Part shown: one piece after another, positions 37,160 to 47,060 of the stretch
Position numbering within the stretch: position 1 is the stretch's first letter
How the letters are laid out: each line of letters begins with the position of its first letter
DNA from: Oceanobacillus zhaokaii
GTDB lineage: Bacteria; Bacillota; Bacilli; Bacillales; Amphibacillaceae
Length of the DNA stretch: 64,000 nt
Direction: 5' to 3'
Assembly (NCBI RefSeq): GCF_003352005.1
Contig: NZ_CP024848.1
Location: 3,667,001-3,731,000 of the forward strand
Program-made: the position numbers and the translations under genes
The notes under the pieces: generated by a model
Told to the model about the DNA's origin: nothing
The model's input: the letters and a program-made list of their open reading frames with translations, nothing else
Databases searched by the model: none

Positions 37160-37314
37160 TCCGCCAGGATTGTAGTATTACAATCAATTAACTAAGTCTT
37201 TAAAAAATGAGATGGCAACACCTCCTTTTAACCGATGACCAGAGCGTAAATCAACATTACATATACAACGCAATTTATTTAAAAACCAAACGATAATAAT
37301 GAGCAGAGCTATTA

Positions 37315-37350
37315 AAGAGCCCCCACTATAACAAAATAGTGGGGGCTCTT
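37315..37350 (-). terminator. Strong hairpin terminator of the nitronate monooxygenase gene
   Basis: AAGAGCCCCCACTAT (37315-37329) pairs perfectly with ATAGTGGGGGCTCTT (37336-37350) over a six-base loop, 10 bases after the stop. The following T run is short. Confidence 0.8.
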
Positions 37351-37360
37351 CACTTAGCGG

Positions 37361-38395
37361 TTAAGTTAATTTAGCGATAATTTCTTCGACTGTCTCTTCT
37401 TTTTTGAGTGCCCCTACGCCTTGGCCAGCAAATAGTGCCTGCACGTTGGCAATTGCAAACTCACTACCCGCTGCCCGAATATCCTTTGTTAATTCATTTT
37501 GAATTGGAAATGGTAAAACTTCAATTTTGCTTTCTTCTACTTTTTGTACGAAAGAATTATGTATCAATCTAGCCGGCCTTCCAGTGAACGATCTTGTGAT
37601 AACCGTGTCGTCCATTTCTGCTTTTATTATTGCTCTTCGATAAGAAGGATTCGTACCCGCTTCCTTCGCCATAAGAAATACAGTTCCTAATTGCACTCCA
37701 GCTGCACCCATTTGGATTAGTGCATCAATCTGCTCTTTCCTATATATTCCCCCTGCAGCAACTATGGGAATATTTATTTGATCGATAAACGACTGCACTA
37801 GCGTTATCAAACCTATATCACTGCCGTTGGGATTGTTAACGGTATCAAAGGTACCTCGATGTCCTCCTGCTTCATATCCTTGTGCAACAACAAGGTCATA
37901 CCCTGCATCTTCCAGTTGCTTTGCTTCATTTAAATTCGTTGCCATACCAATCAGTTTTACATTATTATCTTTAAGCCGCTCAATTAATACCGAAGACAAA
38001 CTGCCAAATGCCGTGCTGACTACTGGAACATTCTCTTGAATAATGATATATATTTTTTCTTGTAAGTAATCATTCACTTTTACTAGGTCATTGCCAGAAT
38101 CTATTTCAAGGGTGGTCCTAATGGTATTCAAAAACGCTTGCATTTCCTGAATGTCTTCTGTGAATACCTCTAAGTTTGCAGCAAATAAGTTTACTGCAAA
38201 GGGTTTGTTAGTCAAGCTTTTTACTCCTCGAATCGCTTCTTTTAACGAAGAAGCGCTTAGATAACCAGCACCAATTGTTCCTAAAGCCCCTTCGTTCGAA
38301 ACTGCTGCGACCAATTCAGGAGTTGTAATGCCTCCAGCCATCCCTGCCTGAATAATTGGTATTTCAACATTCATAATCTCCGATAACTTGTTCAC
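37361..38395 (-). CDS. Nitronate monooxygenase (FMN), GTG start
   Basis: Oxidises alkyl nitronates such as propionate 3-nitronate using FMN and O2. A TIM barrel of 344 residues: IPIIQAGMAGG at the N-terminus, AVNLFA, GYEAGGHRGTF with the active-site His, and AAGGIYRKEQIDALIQMGAAGVQLGT with the FMN phosphate loop. Start GTG 38395 has GGGGAGGTAG just before it; a longer frame (to 38497) has no ribosome site and overlaps a likely promoter. Some family members are enoyl-ACP reductases of FabK type, so the assignment is family level. Confidence 0.85.
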   Translation of the reverse strand: MNKLSEIMNVEIPIIQAGMAGGITTPELVAAVSNEGALGTIGAGYLSASSLKEAIRGVKSLTNKPFAVNLFAANLEVFTEDIQEMQAFLNTIRTTLEIDSGNDLVKVNDYLQEKIYIIIQENVPVVSTAFGSLSSVLIERLKDNNVKLIGMATNLNEAKQLEDAGYDLVVAQGYEAGGHRGTFDTVNNPNGSDIGLITLVQSFIDQINIPIVAAGGIYRKEQIDALIQMGAAGVQLGTVFLMAKEAGTNPSYRRAIIKAEMDDTVITRSFTGRPARLIHNSFVQKVEESKIEVLPFPIQNELTKDIRAAGSEFAIANVQALFAGQGVGALKKEETVEEIIAKLT

Positions 38396-38500
38396 GTTAC
38401 TACCTCCCCATAAAACGAATCTTTCCACTCCTTCAATCATATCATAACGTCTGCGAACTGTAGGAATTGAGCTTATTTTCCTATAATTCAAATTCATTTC

Positions 38501-38529
38501 TTGACAATAGTAAGAAAATTCAATATGAT
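38501..38529 (+). promoter_or_regulatory. Promoter of the multidomain regulator gene
   Basis: TTGACA (38501-38506), 17 bp, TATGAT (38524-38529), 75 bases before the start codon. Confidence 0.7.
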
Positions 38530-38604
38530 AGTATGAATTATTTAATAATTGTAAAAGCGTTCGTTGAATACATGCATTATTTACGGTAAAGGAGCAGAGC
38601 TGAG

Positions 38605-39891
38605 ATGAGTATTAAAATCGCAATGTTTGGTAGAACAGAGATAATAACAAGGTCAAAAACAATCGCAGAAAATAGTCAAAATATCGCAATTATTCCTTTT
38701 CGCTATGAAGAAGAAGAAGAAGTACTGGAGTTGATTGAAAAAGCATTCATGTGTGATATATACATATTTACAGAACCTATTTCCTATTTATATGTAAAAG
38801 AGAAAGTGGAGAAAAAACGTTTACCAGTGGTACGGGTGGAGTTCGATGAACATACGATAATATCATCTGTACATTATTTAATGATGCATTCTCCACATAT
38901 CACCAATCGACTTTCAATAGATATTATTGAAGGAACAAATATTAATTCTATGCTTCAAGAGTTAAATATTGACAGTAAGAACGCATATCAATACACCTAC
39001 CAAAAAGATACTATCGTCGATTTAGATGCCATCATCGATCATCATGTAAGTCTGTGGAGCGATGGGATAATTAATCATGTACTAACCTCGAGCAATGAAG
39101 TGAAAGAAAGACTCCATTTATTAGGTATACCAGTCAGCATGATGCATATTCCTTCTAAAAATATTGAACAAGCAATTAACATAGCAGCATCTATGATTCG
39201 TTTTAATAAGAAAACAAGTTCACAAGTCGTCATTGGCTATGCCGCTATCAAAAATTCTGTACAAACAATTCATGAGGACGACGTCGTTCAAATCGAGATA
39301 AACAAGATAAAAGAAGCATTCTCTCGTTTTGCAAGTAAAACCAATGCAGCTGTTTTTGCGACGTGCAATAATCAGGTTACAATCGTTGGTACGAAAAGCT
39401 TGCTAGACTATTTAACTAAACACTATCGTGATTTCCCTATATTTCATGAATTGACTAATGAATTACAATTGCCTATTAATATTGGCTTTGGACTTGGATT
39501 ATCACCAGAGCAAGCTGAAAATAATGCACAATTAGCTTTAAAGGCCTGCAATTTAGAGAAGAAAAGCATTAGTTATATTATGAATGAAAGACAGGAATTA
39601 ATTGGGCCGATAGGAGTTACAAAACATGTCGATACATCCAAGCTATATCAAGCACTCATTCATAAAGCTAGATTAAATAATGAATTATCCTATAACTTTA
39701 TTGAATTCATTACAAACCGCAATAATGAACCATTTTCTTCAAATGATATTGCCGTTTTCTATAAAGTTACGAAACGAAGTGCAGAACGAACAGTCAATAA
39801 ACTTCTTACAGGTGAGGTCATCAGAGTCTCCGGGGAAGAAAGACCATACTTAAAAGGACGACCAAGAAAGCTCTTTACCTTGAATCAATAG
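38605..39891 (+). CDS. Unrecognised multidomain transcriptional regulator with C-terminal winged HTH
   Basis: 428 residues, no membrane parts. Residues 1-200 look like two tandem Rossmann-type ligand domains in the manner of PrpR_N or response regulators (AMFGRTEII, DIYIFTEPISY, LGIPVSMMHIPSKNIEQAINIA). Residues about 215-335 resemble a nucleotide-cyclase-like ferredoxin fold (GGDEF or GTP cyclohydrolase III type), ending in INIGFGLGLSPEQAENNAQLAL, but no GGDEF catalytic motif is visible. The last about 75 residues form a winged helix with VTKRSAERTVNKLLTGEV and a GRPRK tail that should bind DNA. It has its own promoter and a shared terminator. Ligand and targets are unknown. Confidence 0.6.
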   Translation: MSIKIAMFGRTEIITRSKTIAENSQNIAIIPFRYEEEEEVLELIEKAFMCDIYIFTEPISYLYVKEKVEKKRLPVVRVEFDEHTIISSVHYLMMHSPHITNRLSIDIIEGTNINSMLQELNIDSKNAYQYTYQKDTIVDLDAIIDHHVSLWSDGIINHVLTSSNEVKERLHLLGIPVSMMHIPSKNIEQAINIAASMIRFNKKTSSQVVIGYAAIKNSVQTIHEDDVVQIEINKIKEAFSRFASKTNAAVFATCNNQVTIVGTKSLLDYLTKHYRDFPIFHELTNELQLPINIGFGLGLSPEQAENNAQLALKACNLEKKSISYIMNERQELIGPIGVTKHVDTSKLYQALIHKARLNNELSYNFIEFITNRNNEPFSSNDIAVFYKVTKRSAERTVNKLLTGEVIRVSGEERPYLKGRPRKLFTLNQ

Positions 39892-39960
39892 TTTTATGAA
39901 AGTCTCATCTCAGATTGGTTAGTTTAATTGTTATTACTGAAAGCAAACACGTAATGAAAA

Positions 39961-39997
39961 AACCGATACATGGCACAAGGCCATGTATCGGTTTTTT
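39961..39997. terminator. Bidirectional terminator between converging genes
   Basis: CCGATACATGGC (39963-39974) pairs perfectly with GCCATGTATCGG (39980-39991), loop ACAAG, T run on the plus strand and A run ahead, so it serves both the regulator gene and the SNF2 gene. Confidence 0.92.
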
Positions 39998-42900
39998 AGA
40001 TACTCAATAGTTCTCGCACATCCGCTTCACTTAAGGAAGACAACATTGTTTCCCCTGGCTGGATTACTTGATCGATAAGCTCACGTTTCTTTTGCTGCAA
40101 CTCATAAATCTTCTCTTCAATTGTCCCTTCTGTTACGAGACGAATAACCTGCACAACGTTCTTTTGACCAAATCGATGGGCACGACCTGTTGCTTGATCC
40201 TCAACCGCGGGATTCCACCATAAATCATAAAGAATAACGGTGTCCGCACCAGTGAGATTCAGTCCCGTCCCACCAGCCTTTAATGAAATAAGGAAAATAT
40301 TCTTCTCCCCATTATTAAAGCGTTCACTCATGTCAACTCGATCCTTAGCCGGAGTTGATCCATTTAGATAGAAGTAGTCAATCCCCTCGTTTGCCAAGCG
40401 CTCAATAATAAGTTCATGCATACTTGTAAACTGCGAGAAAATCAGCATTCGTTTGCCATTTTCAAGTGCGGTCTTTACCGTATCCATCAATTGCTCGAGC
40501 TTGCTCGATCCCCCTTGGTAATTCTCAATAAATAAAGAGGGATGACAACAAATTTGACGCAAGCGAGTTAAGCCAGCTAATATTTTCATCCTGTTTCTAT
40601 TAAATCCACTTTCCTGCATCGATTGTGCGGCCTCTTGTTGCACTTGACGTAAGTAACCGACATATAAATCCTTTTGATCATTCGTCAGCTCTGACACACT
40701 AACCGACTCTATCTTCTCTGGCAGCTCTTTTAGAACATCCTTTTTCAAGCGTCGTAAAATAAATGGTCTCGTTAGCATCGCAATTTTTTCGTTTGATAAT
40801 TGTTTAAAGTCTCGCTGATTTGGCATTAGTCCAGGTAAAATAACTTGGAAAATTGCCCACAGCTCATCAATTGTATTCTCAATCGGTGTCCCACTTAATG
40901 CGAAACGACGTGTTGCTTTAATTTCCCGCATTGCCTTAGATGTCTTTGTTGCATAATTCTTGATAAATTGTGCTTCATCCAAAATAAACGATTGGAAGGT
41001 TAATTCACGATAAATATCAATATCCTGGCGCAATGTTGCATAGGAAGTGATCCATACATCCATGTCCATGCTCTCCGCAATTTTTTGATGGCGCTCAGCG
41101 GGCTGCCCTGTTAAAATAGCCACTTTTAAATCGGGAACAAATTTCTCAAATTCATTTTTCCAGTTGTAAACAACCGAGGATGGTGCAACAATAAGATGCG
41201 GCCAGCCATTTTCACTTGGTTCTGAAGCAATGTAGGCAATACTTTGCAACGTTTTACCTAACCCCATATCATCTGCTAGAATTCCTCCTAAGTGATAATG
41301 ACTTAATGATTTATACCACTGGAATCCCGTCATTTGATAATTCCGAAGTGACGCATTCAGATTATCTGGCAGTTCATAGACCTGTTCCTCAGGCGCTCGC
41401 AGATGATGTAATAGTTGGCGAAAGGATGGATCATAATTCTTTTTCGTATCAATTAATTCATCTAATTGTGTACCTCGATAAACAGGAACTTGAACATTCC
41501 CATCATGTAAATCTCGTTTCTTAATGTCCATATCTTGGAAAAATCGTTGCATAGAAGCAAATTCTTCCCCTTCTAAAGACATTAGCGCCCCGCTTTGTAA
41601 ACGATAATAACGTTTTTTCTCAATTACTGCATCAAGAATTTTATTAATCTCTGAATCATCTACGCCATCAATATTAAAGCCAATCTCCAGTAAATTAGTA
41701 GCCGATTCCAATCGCACACTCGTACTAGGTGCTGGATCATTTTCTACTATTAGATGATGAATTTCTGCTGTCATGAACAGCTCCACATAGTCATCGAGAA
41801 GTGGCATCACATAATAAAGAAAATCATACATTTCCTCTTCATCTGCTTCGATATAAAGATCCTTGCCATTATAGTGAAAATTAGCATGCTCGATTAACTG
41901 CATGATTTGCTGTTCCTTTTCCACATCTCGAATAATAATGACATCCCCCTGCTTGCGCCCACTGAAGGGATCGATTAGATGGCTTCCATAATGATATTCC
42001 AGCTTACCGATAATCCAGTCTTCCTTCACCTCTAAATATAGCTTCGCTTTAAGTGGAACCTGAACAATCTCTTCTGTTACCTTTTCTGATGCTTCGACTT
42101 TACCAATTCTTCTCAATGAAGGTATAACCTCTGACATAAAAATGTCGGCTTGTTTTTTTGTGATCGGTAATCGCAAGTCCTCCATACCAAAACGGGAGAC
42201 CTCTTCAACGATTGGAAGCTGTTCTTTTTGCGGAAAATAAAATATTCCTTGATGGAATAACATTTCATATTCCTTAAAATAAGTTGCATCCTTAACCTCA
42301 TCCATCTGCAACATCAACTCATCATTTTCACTTTTCGTTAATAAAAACTGAAAAGGCAGAGTTTCTTTTTCAATGGCAATGTGGCGATAAAGATGTCCGT
42401 ATGATTCCACCGTAAAATCCCGTTCAATCAGCTTTTGAAGTAATGATTCAGCTATAAGCGGCGGCACAATTATCGACCGTTTATCACTAACATTCCGCTG
42501 AAAGTGGTAACTATCATAGCCATTATATATTTTCTCATTATTTCTAATCGAATACAGCATTTCAAAGATTTCCAAATCCTGCTGCAGGAAATAATGAGAT
42601 TCTGGATTATAAGTGAATTTCTTCGTAAAGAAATGCTCATTTCCTTGTAATATATTTTCTAAAAAGTCATAGGCGTCCTTCACTACATAACAGTGCTTCT
42701 CTCCAGCCTTCAATTCTATTAATAAATTTCTGTCATAGGACCATTTGCAGTAATATTCAACTTGCATTGCTGCTTTCTCTGGCAGTATGTCGGTTGTCAT
42801 ATTTTGAGTACGTAGTGAACTGAGTGCTTGGATGAAACGATTTGTTTGTTGATAATCATAGTTTGCAAATCCAGGAGTTTTATTTGACTCTTTGTTCGCA

Positions 42901-43172
42901 ATGCCTATTAGTGTAGCGGCAATATGCTTACATGATCCAAATGTATCAAATGCTGGACAGTCGCAAAATGTATCAATTGAACCGTTCGCGTAATCCTTCA
43001 TGTCTATTTCTACAAAATAATTCTCAGATCCTTGAACAGTCGCCGTCCAGACCTGATTATTTATATCATATAAAAGATTATTCACCTTTTTTCGATTAAA
43101 ATATTCTAAACCGCGCTTATATATAATAGATGGAAATAATTTCTGGATATTCATTTCACTAAGTTTTTTCAA
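39996..43172 (-). CDS. SWIM zinc-finger SNF2-family helicase (YwqA-like)
   Basis: 1058 residues. An N-terminal SWIM zinc finger with C70, C72, C81 and H83 (CDC ... SCKH), a bacterial SNF2-associated region to about residue 590, then the SNF2 ATPase: Walker A DDMGLGKT near residue 635, DEAQ box in LDEAQFIKN, and a helicase C-terminal domain with GTGLNLTGAD and QATGRAHRFGQ. An ATP-driven DNA translocase that probably remodels protein-DNA complexes. The start is TTG 43172 with AAGGTAGG about 10 bases ahead; the first ATG (43154) has no ribosome site. It is a single gene. Confidence 0.88.
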   Translation of the reverse strand: MKKLSEMNIQKLFPSIIYKRGLEYFNRKKVNNLLYDINNQVWTATVQGSENYFVEIDMKDYANGSIDTFCDCPAFDTFGSCKHIAATLIGIANKESNKTPGFANYDYQQTNRFIQALSSLRTQNMTTDILPEKAAMQVEYYCKWSYDRNLLIELKAGEKHCYVVKDAYDFLENILQGNEHFFTKKFTYNPESHYFLQQDLEIFEMLYSIRNNEKIYNGYDSYHFQRNVSDKRSIIVPPLIAESLLQKLIERDFTVESYGHLYRHIAIEKETLPFQFLLTKSENDELMLQMDEVKDATYFKEYEMLFHQGIFYFPQKEQLPIVEEVSRFGMEDLRLPITKKQADIFMSEVIPSLRRIGKVEASEKVTEEIVQVPLKAKLYLEVKEDWIIGKLEYHYGSHLIDPFSGRKQGDVIIIRDVEKEQQIMQLIEHANFHYNGKDLYIEADEEEMYDFLYYVMPLLDDYVELFMTAEIHHLIVENDPAPSTSVRLESATNLLEIGFNIDGVDDSEINKILDAVIEKKRYYRLQSGALMSLEGEEFASMQRFFQDMDIKKRDLHDGNVQVPVYRGTQLDELIDTKKNYDPSFRQLLHHLRAPEEQVYELPDNLNASLRNYQMTGFQWYKSLSHYHLGGILADDMGLGKTLQSIAYIASEPSENGWPHLIVAPSSVVYNWKNEFEKFVPDLKVAILTGQPAERHQKIAESMDMDVWITSYATLRQDIDIYRELTFQSFILDEAQFIKNYATKTSKAMREIKATRRFALSGTPIENTIDELWAIFQVILPGLMPNQRDFKQLSNEKIAMLTRPFILRRLKKDVLKELPEKIESVSVSELTNDQKDLYVGYLRQVQQEAAQSMQESGFNRNRMKILAGLTRLRQICCHPSLFIENYQGGSSKLEQLMDTVKTALENGKRMLIFSQFTSMHELIIERLANEGIDYFYLNGSTPAKDRVDMSERFNNGEKNIFLISLKAGGTGLNLTGADTVILYDLWWNPAVEDQATGRAHRFGQKNVVQVIRLVTEGTIEEKIYELQQKKRELIDQVIQPGETMLSSLSEADVRELLSI

Positions 43173-43409
43173 AATACTAGTAACCTACCTTCTATTACTT
43201 CTTATCTCTATTGTAAATGACATACTTTTGTTTTTGAAACGATTTACCTTATCCATAACTACAAGGATAGGTTTTCTAATACTATATTATACATCATTTT
43301 GGAGAATGATTCTTGGGGATTGTAGTTCATTAAGGAAAACAAGTTTGTCACTATTTATATAAACTGCAAACTACTCTAGGGCAAAGGTTACTCACAGGCC
43401 ACTCGCTTC

Positions 43410-43477
43410 GAAAATACACTTCGCTTTCCGCGGGGGGCTGGTGAGCCTTCCTCCCGCAGGAGTCTTCGTGTATTTTC
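43410..43477 (-). repeat. R1 repeat, copy D (internally deleted)
   Basis: 68 bp. The outer arms are GAAAATACAC (43410-43419) and GTGTATTTTC (43468-43477), changed together from the GG/CC form. The whole apical part from GGCCTCGGTGAG through the GTGC hairpin is absent, leaving the outer arms, GCGGG/CCCGC and one side of the CTCACC stem. It lies upstream of the SNF2 gene. The rest of the gap 43173-43655 contains worn repeat-like sequence and no gene. Confidence 0.8.
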
Positions 43478-43655
43478 TCCGCTGAATTTGTGCAATCTTA
43501 CAATTTCAGAGCGATAAACACACTAATATCACCATTGCACTACGGTGTGAAACTATCCTCGTGCCGCAATCAACATTGCCTAATTCGCAATCTAAATCAA
43601 CTGCCAATAATCAAAAGTAACAAACCTTTAGAAGGCGAAACCGCGCCGTGAAAGG

Positions 43656-43689
43656 GAAAAACGGAATGGATATTCCCCATTCCGTTTTT
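43656..43689 (-). terminator. Terminator of the yknXYZ-like operon
   Basis: AAAACGGAATGG pairs with CCATTCCGTTTT through a seven-base loop; on the minus strand TTTTT follows. It lies immediately after the permease stop. Confidence 0.9.
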
Positions 43690-43690
43690 A

Positions 43691-44914
43691 TCAATCATGT
43701 CGTAATGCTTCGACTGGTTGTAGTTTTGATGCTCTAATTGATGGAAGTAGTCCAAAGATTATTCCAATCAACATTGAGAAAACAAACGAACCAACGACGG
43801 CTGGTATCGATACGAAAAATGGCATGTTGGCAAACTCAGATACAATTTTGGCAATACCGATACCTAAGAGGATCCCAACAATTCCACCTAAACTTGTCAG
43901 CACAATCGATTCTGTCAAAAACTGTGCTAAAATGACATGCCGCTTAGCACCGAGCGCTTTCTTTATACCGATTTCCTGTGTACGTTCTGTTACGGAAACG
44001 AGCATAATATTCATTACGCCGATTCCACCAACGAGCAAGGAAATACTTGCAATTCCACCGAGGATGAAGGCAAAGATACGATTGTACTCTCCCATTTCTT
44101 CCATCATTCGTTCAAAATCAGCTACCTGATAGATTGCTGTATCAAATGGTGGCAAGTCTTCATTTAGCCGACCCGCTATAGATGTCCCAACCTCTTGTAT
44201 TGCATCTGAGGAATCTGCTTGAACCGCAACCTGCATTGGCGCATCAAAGCCATTAATGATTGGCCAGATTGTCTTCGGCAAATAGATTATCGGTTCCTCA
44301 TAGTACCATTCATTATCCTTTTCCCCATTATTATTCGTAAACACACCAACTACCCGAAATGGTGTGCCAGATATATCGAGGCTTTGATTTAGTGCGTCTC
44401 CTTCTGGAAACAGCTCAGTAAGTACCATTTCGTTAATTAATGCCACTTGGCTGTATGACTCATAATCCTCTTCCGAGAAAGTTCTCCCTTCCACTATGGA
44501 AGCTTCAAACATGTCAAAATAACGCTCATCCACTCCATATATTCGTGGATGACTAATATTCATTAAATGATAGACTTCATTCCAGCCTTCATGATAAACA
44601 GACATGCCAGAAACATTAGGATACGTTAATATTTCTTCAATAGCCTCTTCTTTAATCGGTGGCGCAGCTTTATTGGAAACCTCACCACCATACATTCCTT
44701 CTTCACCATACATATCTGCTTCTTCATAAACGACATTAATTGTATTTTTACCCATACCAATTAAATTGCTTTTTAATTCTTCACTACCACCTTCAATAAT
44801 CGCGAAGATGGCAATAACTGCCGCAATCCCAATAATAACACCAAGCATTGTAAGCACAGAACGGAGCTTATGATTCCAAATGGATTGAAATGATGCGCGA
44901 ATGTTCTCAAGCAC
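43691..44914 (-). CDS. yknZ: MacB/FtsX-type ABC efflux permease (YknZ-like)
   Basis: 407 residues: helix 1 (about 18-40), a large extracellular MacB_PCD domain (about 45-270), then three helices with GVMNIMLVSVTERTQEIGIKKALGA, the FtsX signature. It works with the ATPase and adaptor encoded just upstream to export substrates from the membrane. It overlaps the ATPase gene by 8 bases. In B. subtilis YknWXYZ protects against the SdpC toxin; the function here is by analogy. Confidence 0.85.
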   Translation of the reverse strand: MLENIRASFQSIWNHKLRSVLTMLGVIIGIAAVIAIFAIIEGGSEELKSNLIGMGKNTINVVYEEADMYGEEGMYGGEVSNKAAPPIKEEAIEEILTYPNVSGMSVYHEGWNEVYHLMNISHPRIYGVDERYFDMFEASIVEGRTFSEEDYESYSQVALINEMVLTELFPEGDALNQSLDISGTPFRVVGVFTNNNGEKDNEWYYEEPIIYLPKTIWPIINGFDAPMQVAVQADSSDAIQEVGTSIAGRLNEDLPPFDTAIYQVADFERMMEEMGEYNRIFAFILGGIASISLLVGGIGVMNIMLVSVTERTQEIGIKKALGAKRHVILAQFLTESIVLTSLGGIVGILLGIGIAKIVSEFANMPFFVSIPAVVGSFVFSMLIGIIFGLLPSIRASKLQPVEALRHD

Positions 44915-45593
44915 GAATCACGTCACTCCCTTCATCAATCAGCTCACCATCACGGATTAAAACAACTCGATCCGCTTTCCGAGCAACTTCCTTATCATGA
45001 GTAATTAGGATAATCGTTACCCCACTTGCATTAAGTTCTTGAAAAAGGGACAAAATTTGTTCTCCTGTTTTAGAATCGAGCGCTCCAGTAGGTTCATCGG
45101 CTAAAATAAATTTCGGTTCATTAATAAGCGCACGAGCAATTGCCACTCGCTGTCTTTGTCCACCTGACATCTTGGATGGACGGAAGTTTGCACGCTCCGC
45201 AAGTCCTACTCTTTCAAGCGCAGCTGCTGCTCTTTCTTTTCTCTCCCTTTTCTTCACCCCACTATAAATCAGTGGTAATTCAACATTTTGCTGAGCCGTT
45301 AACCTTGGTAATAGATGGAAGGTTTGAAAGACAAAGCCAATTGACCGATTGCGGATTTCCGCTAATTTGCCTTCTTTAAGCTTTAATATATCCATAGAAT
45401 CAAGCACATAATCTCCTGTATTCGGACGATCAAGACAACCGATAATATTCATCAAGGATGTTTTCCCAGATCCAGACGGTCCCATAATCGCTAGGATTTC
45501 TCCTTCTTCAACATTTAGATTTATTTCACGAAGAATCGGGATTTCCTCTTTCCCTAACCGGTAAGACTTATTAATATTCTTCAGTTGTATCAT
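44907..45593 (-). CDS. yknY: MacB-type ABC efflux ATPase (YknY-like)
   Basis: 228 residues. Walker [10 protein letters not shown]-loop [18 protein letters not shown], Walker [12 protein letters not shown] and the switch His in LITHDKEVA. This is the LolD/MacB/YknY group. ATG 45593 gives the standard start [11 protein letters not shown]; the longer frame to 45662 lies within the adaptor gene. It overlaps the adaptor gene by 23 bases, so all three genes are tightly coupled. Confidence 0.88.
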   Translation of the reverse strand: MIQLKNINKSYRLGKEEIPILREINLNVEEGEILAIMGPSGSGKTSLMNIIGCLDRPNTGDYVLDSMDILKLKEGKLAEIRNRSIGFVFQTFHLLPRLTAQQNVELPLIYSGVKKRERKERAAAALERVGLAERANFRPSKMSGGQRQRVAIARALINEPKFILADEPTGALDSKTGEQILSLFQELNASGVTIILITHDKEVARKADRVVLIRDGELIDEGSDVIRA

Positions 45594-46866
45594 AGTCAAG
45601 GACCTCAACCTTCTTTCCTTCCTCAATTGAAGTTGAAGGATCGGGGAACACAATCGAATCATCCATTGTTAAACCAGTAAGAATTTCCACCATATATCCG
45701 TCATCAGTTTCAGCAAATTCCACTTCCTGCTTGTACGTTTCATTTGTTTCTAAATTTACAGCCCATACAAAGGGCACTTCTTCATCTTGAACAATATAAT
45801 CGATTGGGATCATAACTGCTCCTGTTGATGGTTCGGACTCAGAATTCCCTGTGATTGGTGCAAGGTTCACATGAAAGCCGATTTCAAGACCTTCATGTTC
45901 ATTCAGCAAAACAGTAAATGGATACTTGGATGTTTGTGGATTGCCTTCTTCATAGTAATACATTTCCTGATTCATATCGCCTTCACCTTCACCTACCGGA
46001 AGTTTGCCAATCTCAGTAATTTCACCAATCCATTCCCCGTCTATTCCTTTTTTCGTCGATACTTGAACTTTGTCACCGACAGCAATCGTATCTAGTAATA
46101 ATTCATTTACTTCACTTTTAATTAAATATGCACCTGTGGAAACGATTGTTAATAACGGACCGCTTGCACCTGACTCTTCTCCATATGGTGCACCAGCAAG
46201 TAAATCTTGATTAATCGTCTGAACAATACCTGGTCCTTTACTTACGACAACTGGAGATTTTTCTTCCTCTTTGAAAGCTTCAATTTCCTTCTGTACTTGG
46301 CCAGCTTGAAGGTTACTCATTCGTAAATCGAAAATAACCTGATCAAGTTCTTGCTGTAGTGTTTCTTTTTCATCTGCAAAGGAAATCTCTTCCCCTTCTT
46401 CTTCCGGTACTTCACTTGCAGTTGCTCCTGCATTTTTGATCTGCTTTTCCAATCGTTCCTTTTGCTTCTGCAAACGATTGATATCCATATAAGCCATTTC
46501 AAGTTCAATTTGTTTTTGATCTTTTTCGATTGAAAGGTCCTCTTCTGGCTCGTATTCAAATAATGTGGTCCCCTCTTCCACTGCATCACCTTCAGAGACA
46601 AACACCTCTTTAATAGTTCCTTCTGCAGGGTCGTAGTAGATTTTTTCCATTCTTTCCGCCTCGACTTTTCCAGAGAATGCTGCAAATGCACCCATATCCA
46701 TTTCCATCCCCATAAAATCAGACACATTCTCTGCATACAACGGAAATTCCTCACTGCCAAATACCGGATTTGCTGTATTCATATTGTAAAAAATGAATCC
46801 CCCACCAACAATTAGCAATACTGCTAAGCCAATACCTACCCCAAGCCAAACCTTTCTTTTTTTCAT
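45571..46866 (-). CDS. yknX: HlyD/MacA-type efflux adaptor (YknX-like)
   Basis: 431 residues: N-terminal membrane helix (about 7-27), a biotinyl-lipoyl-like hairpin domain split around a long coiled coil (about 105-215, rich in Glu, Lys and Gln), and beta-barrel domains to the end. It joins the ATPase-permease pair to the cell surface. ATG 46866 follows GGGGAGAAAGACG; a frame opening at 46881 crosses that site. First gene of the operon. An 11-bp-period triple direct repeat sits just upstream of its promoter. Confidence 0.85.
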   Translation of the reverse strand: MKKRKVWLGVGIGLAVLLIVGGGFIFYNMNTANPVFGSEEFPLYAENVSDFMGMEMDMGAFAAFSGKVEAERMEKIYYDPAEGTIKEVFVSEGDAVEEGTTLFEYEPEEDLSIEKDQKQIELEMAYMDINRLQKQKERLEKQIKNAGATASEVPEEEGEEISFADEKETLQQELDQVIFDLRMSNLQAGQVQKEIEAFKEEEKSPVVVSKGPGIVQTINQDLLAGAPYGEESGASGPLLTIVSTGAYLIKSEVNELLLDTIAVGDKVQVSTKKGIDGEWIGEITEIGKLPVGEGEGDMNQEMYYYEEGNPQTSKYPFTVLLNEHEGLEIGFHVNLAPITGNSESEPSTGAVMIPIDYIVQDEEVPFVWAVNLETNETYKQEVEFAETDDGYMVEILTGLTMDDSIVFPDPSTSIEEGKKVEVLDYDTTEEY

Positions 46867-46906
46867 CGTCTTTCTCCCCATTTATGTAATATTTTGTAAT
46901 ATCTCC

Positions 46907-46969
46907 ATTATTATTCAACTATGAGTGAATTGCAATCTATTTTTACAAAAATATTACATTTATATTACA
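46907..46969 (-). promoter_or_regulatory. Promoter with triple TGTAAT-type response-regulator site
   Basis: On the minus strand TGTAAT-N5-TGTAAT-N5-TGTAAA (46969-46942) ends 6 bases before a -35 TTGCAA (46935-46930), with a 17 bp spacer and -10 AATAAT (46912-46907). Direct hexamers at an 11 bp period next to a weak -35 are the layout of an OmpR-family activator site; the hexamer fits the WalR consensus TGTWAH. No two-component genes are in this window. Confidence 0.65.
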
Positions 46970-47060
46970 TGGAGGAATCTAGCATTTCTTTCTGGTTATG
47001 ATTGCTTTATGCTGGTGCTTTTATCCGATTATTTTTGCTAAATATTCTCCATTTGCTTAA

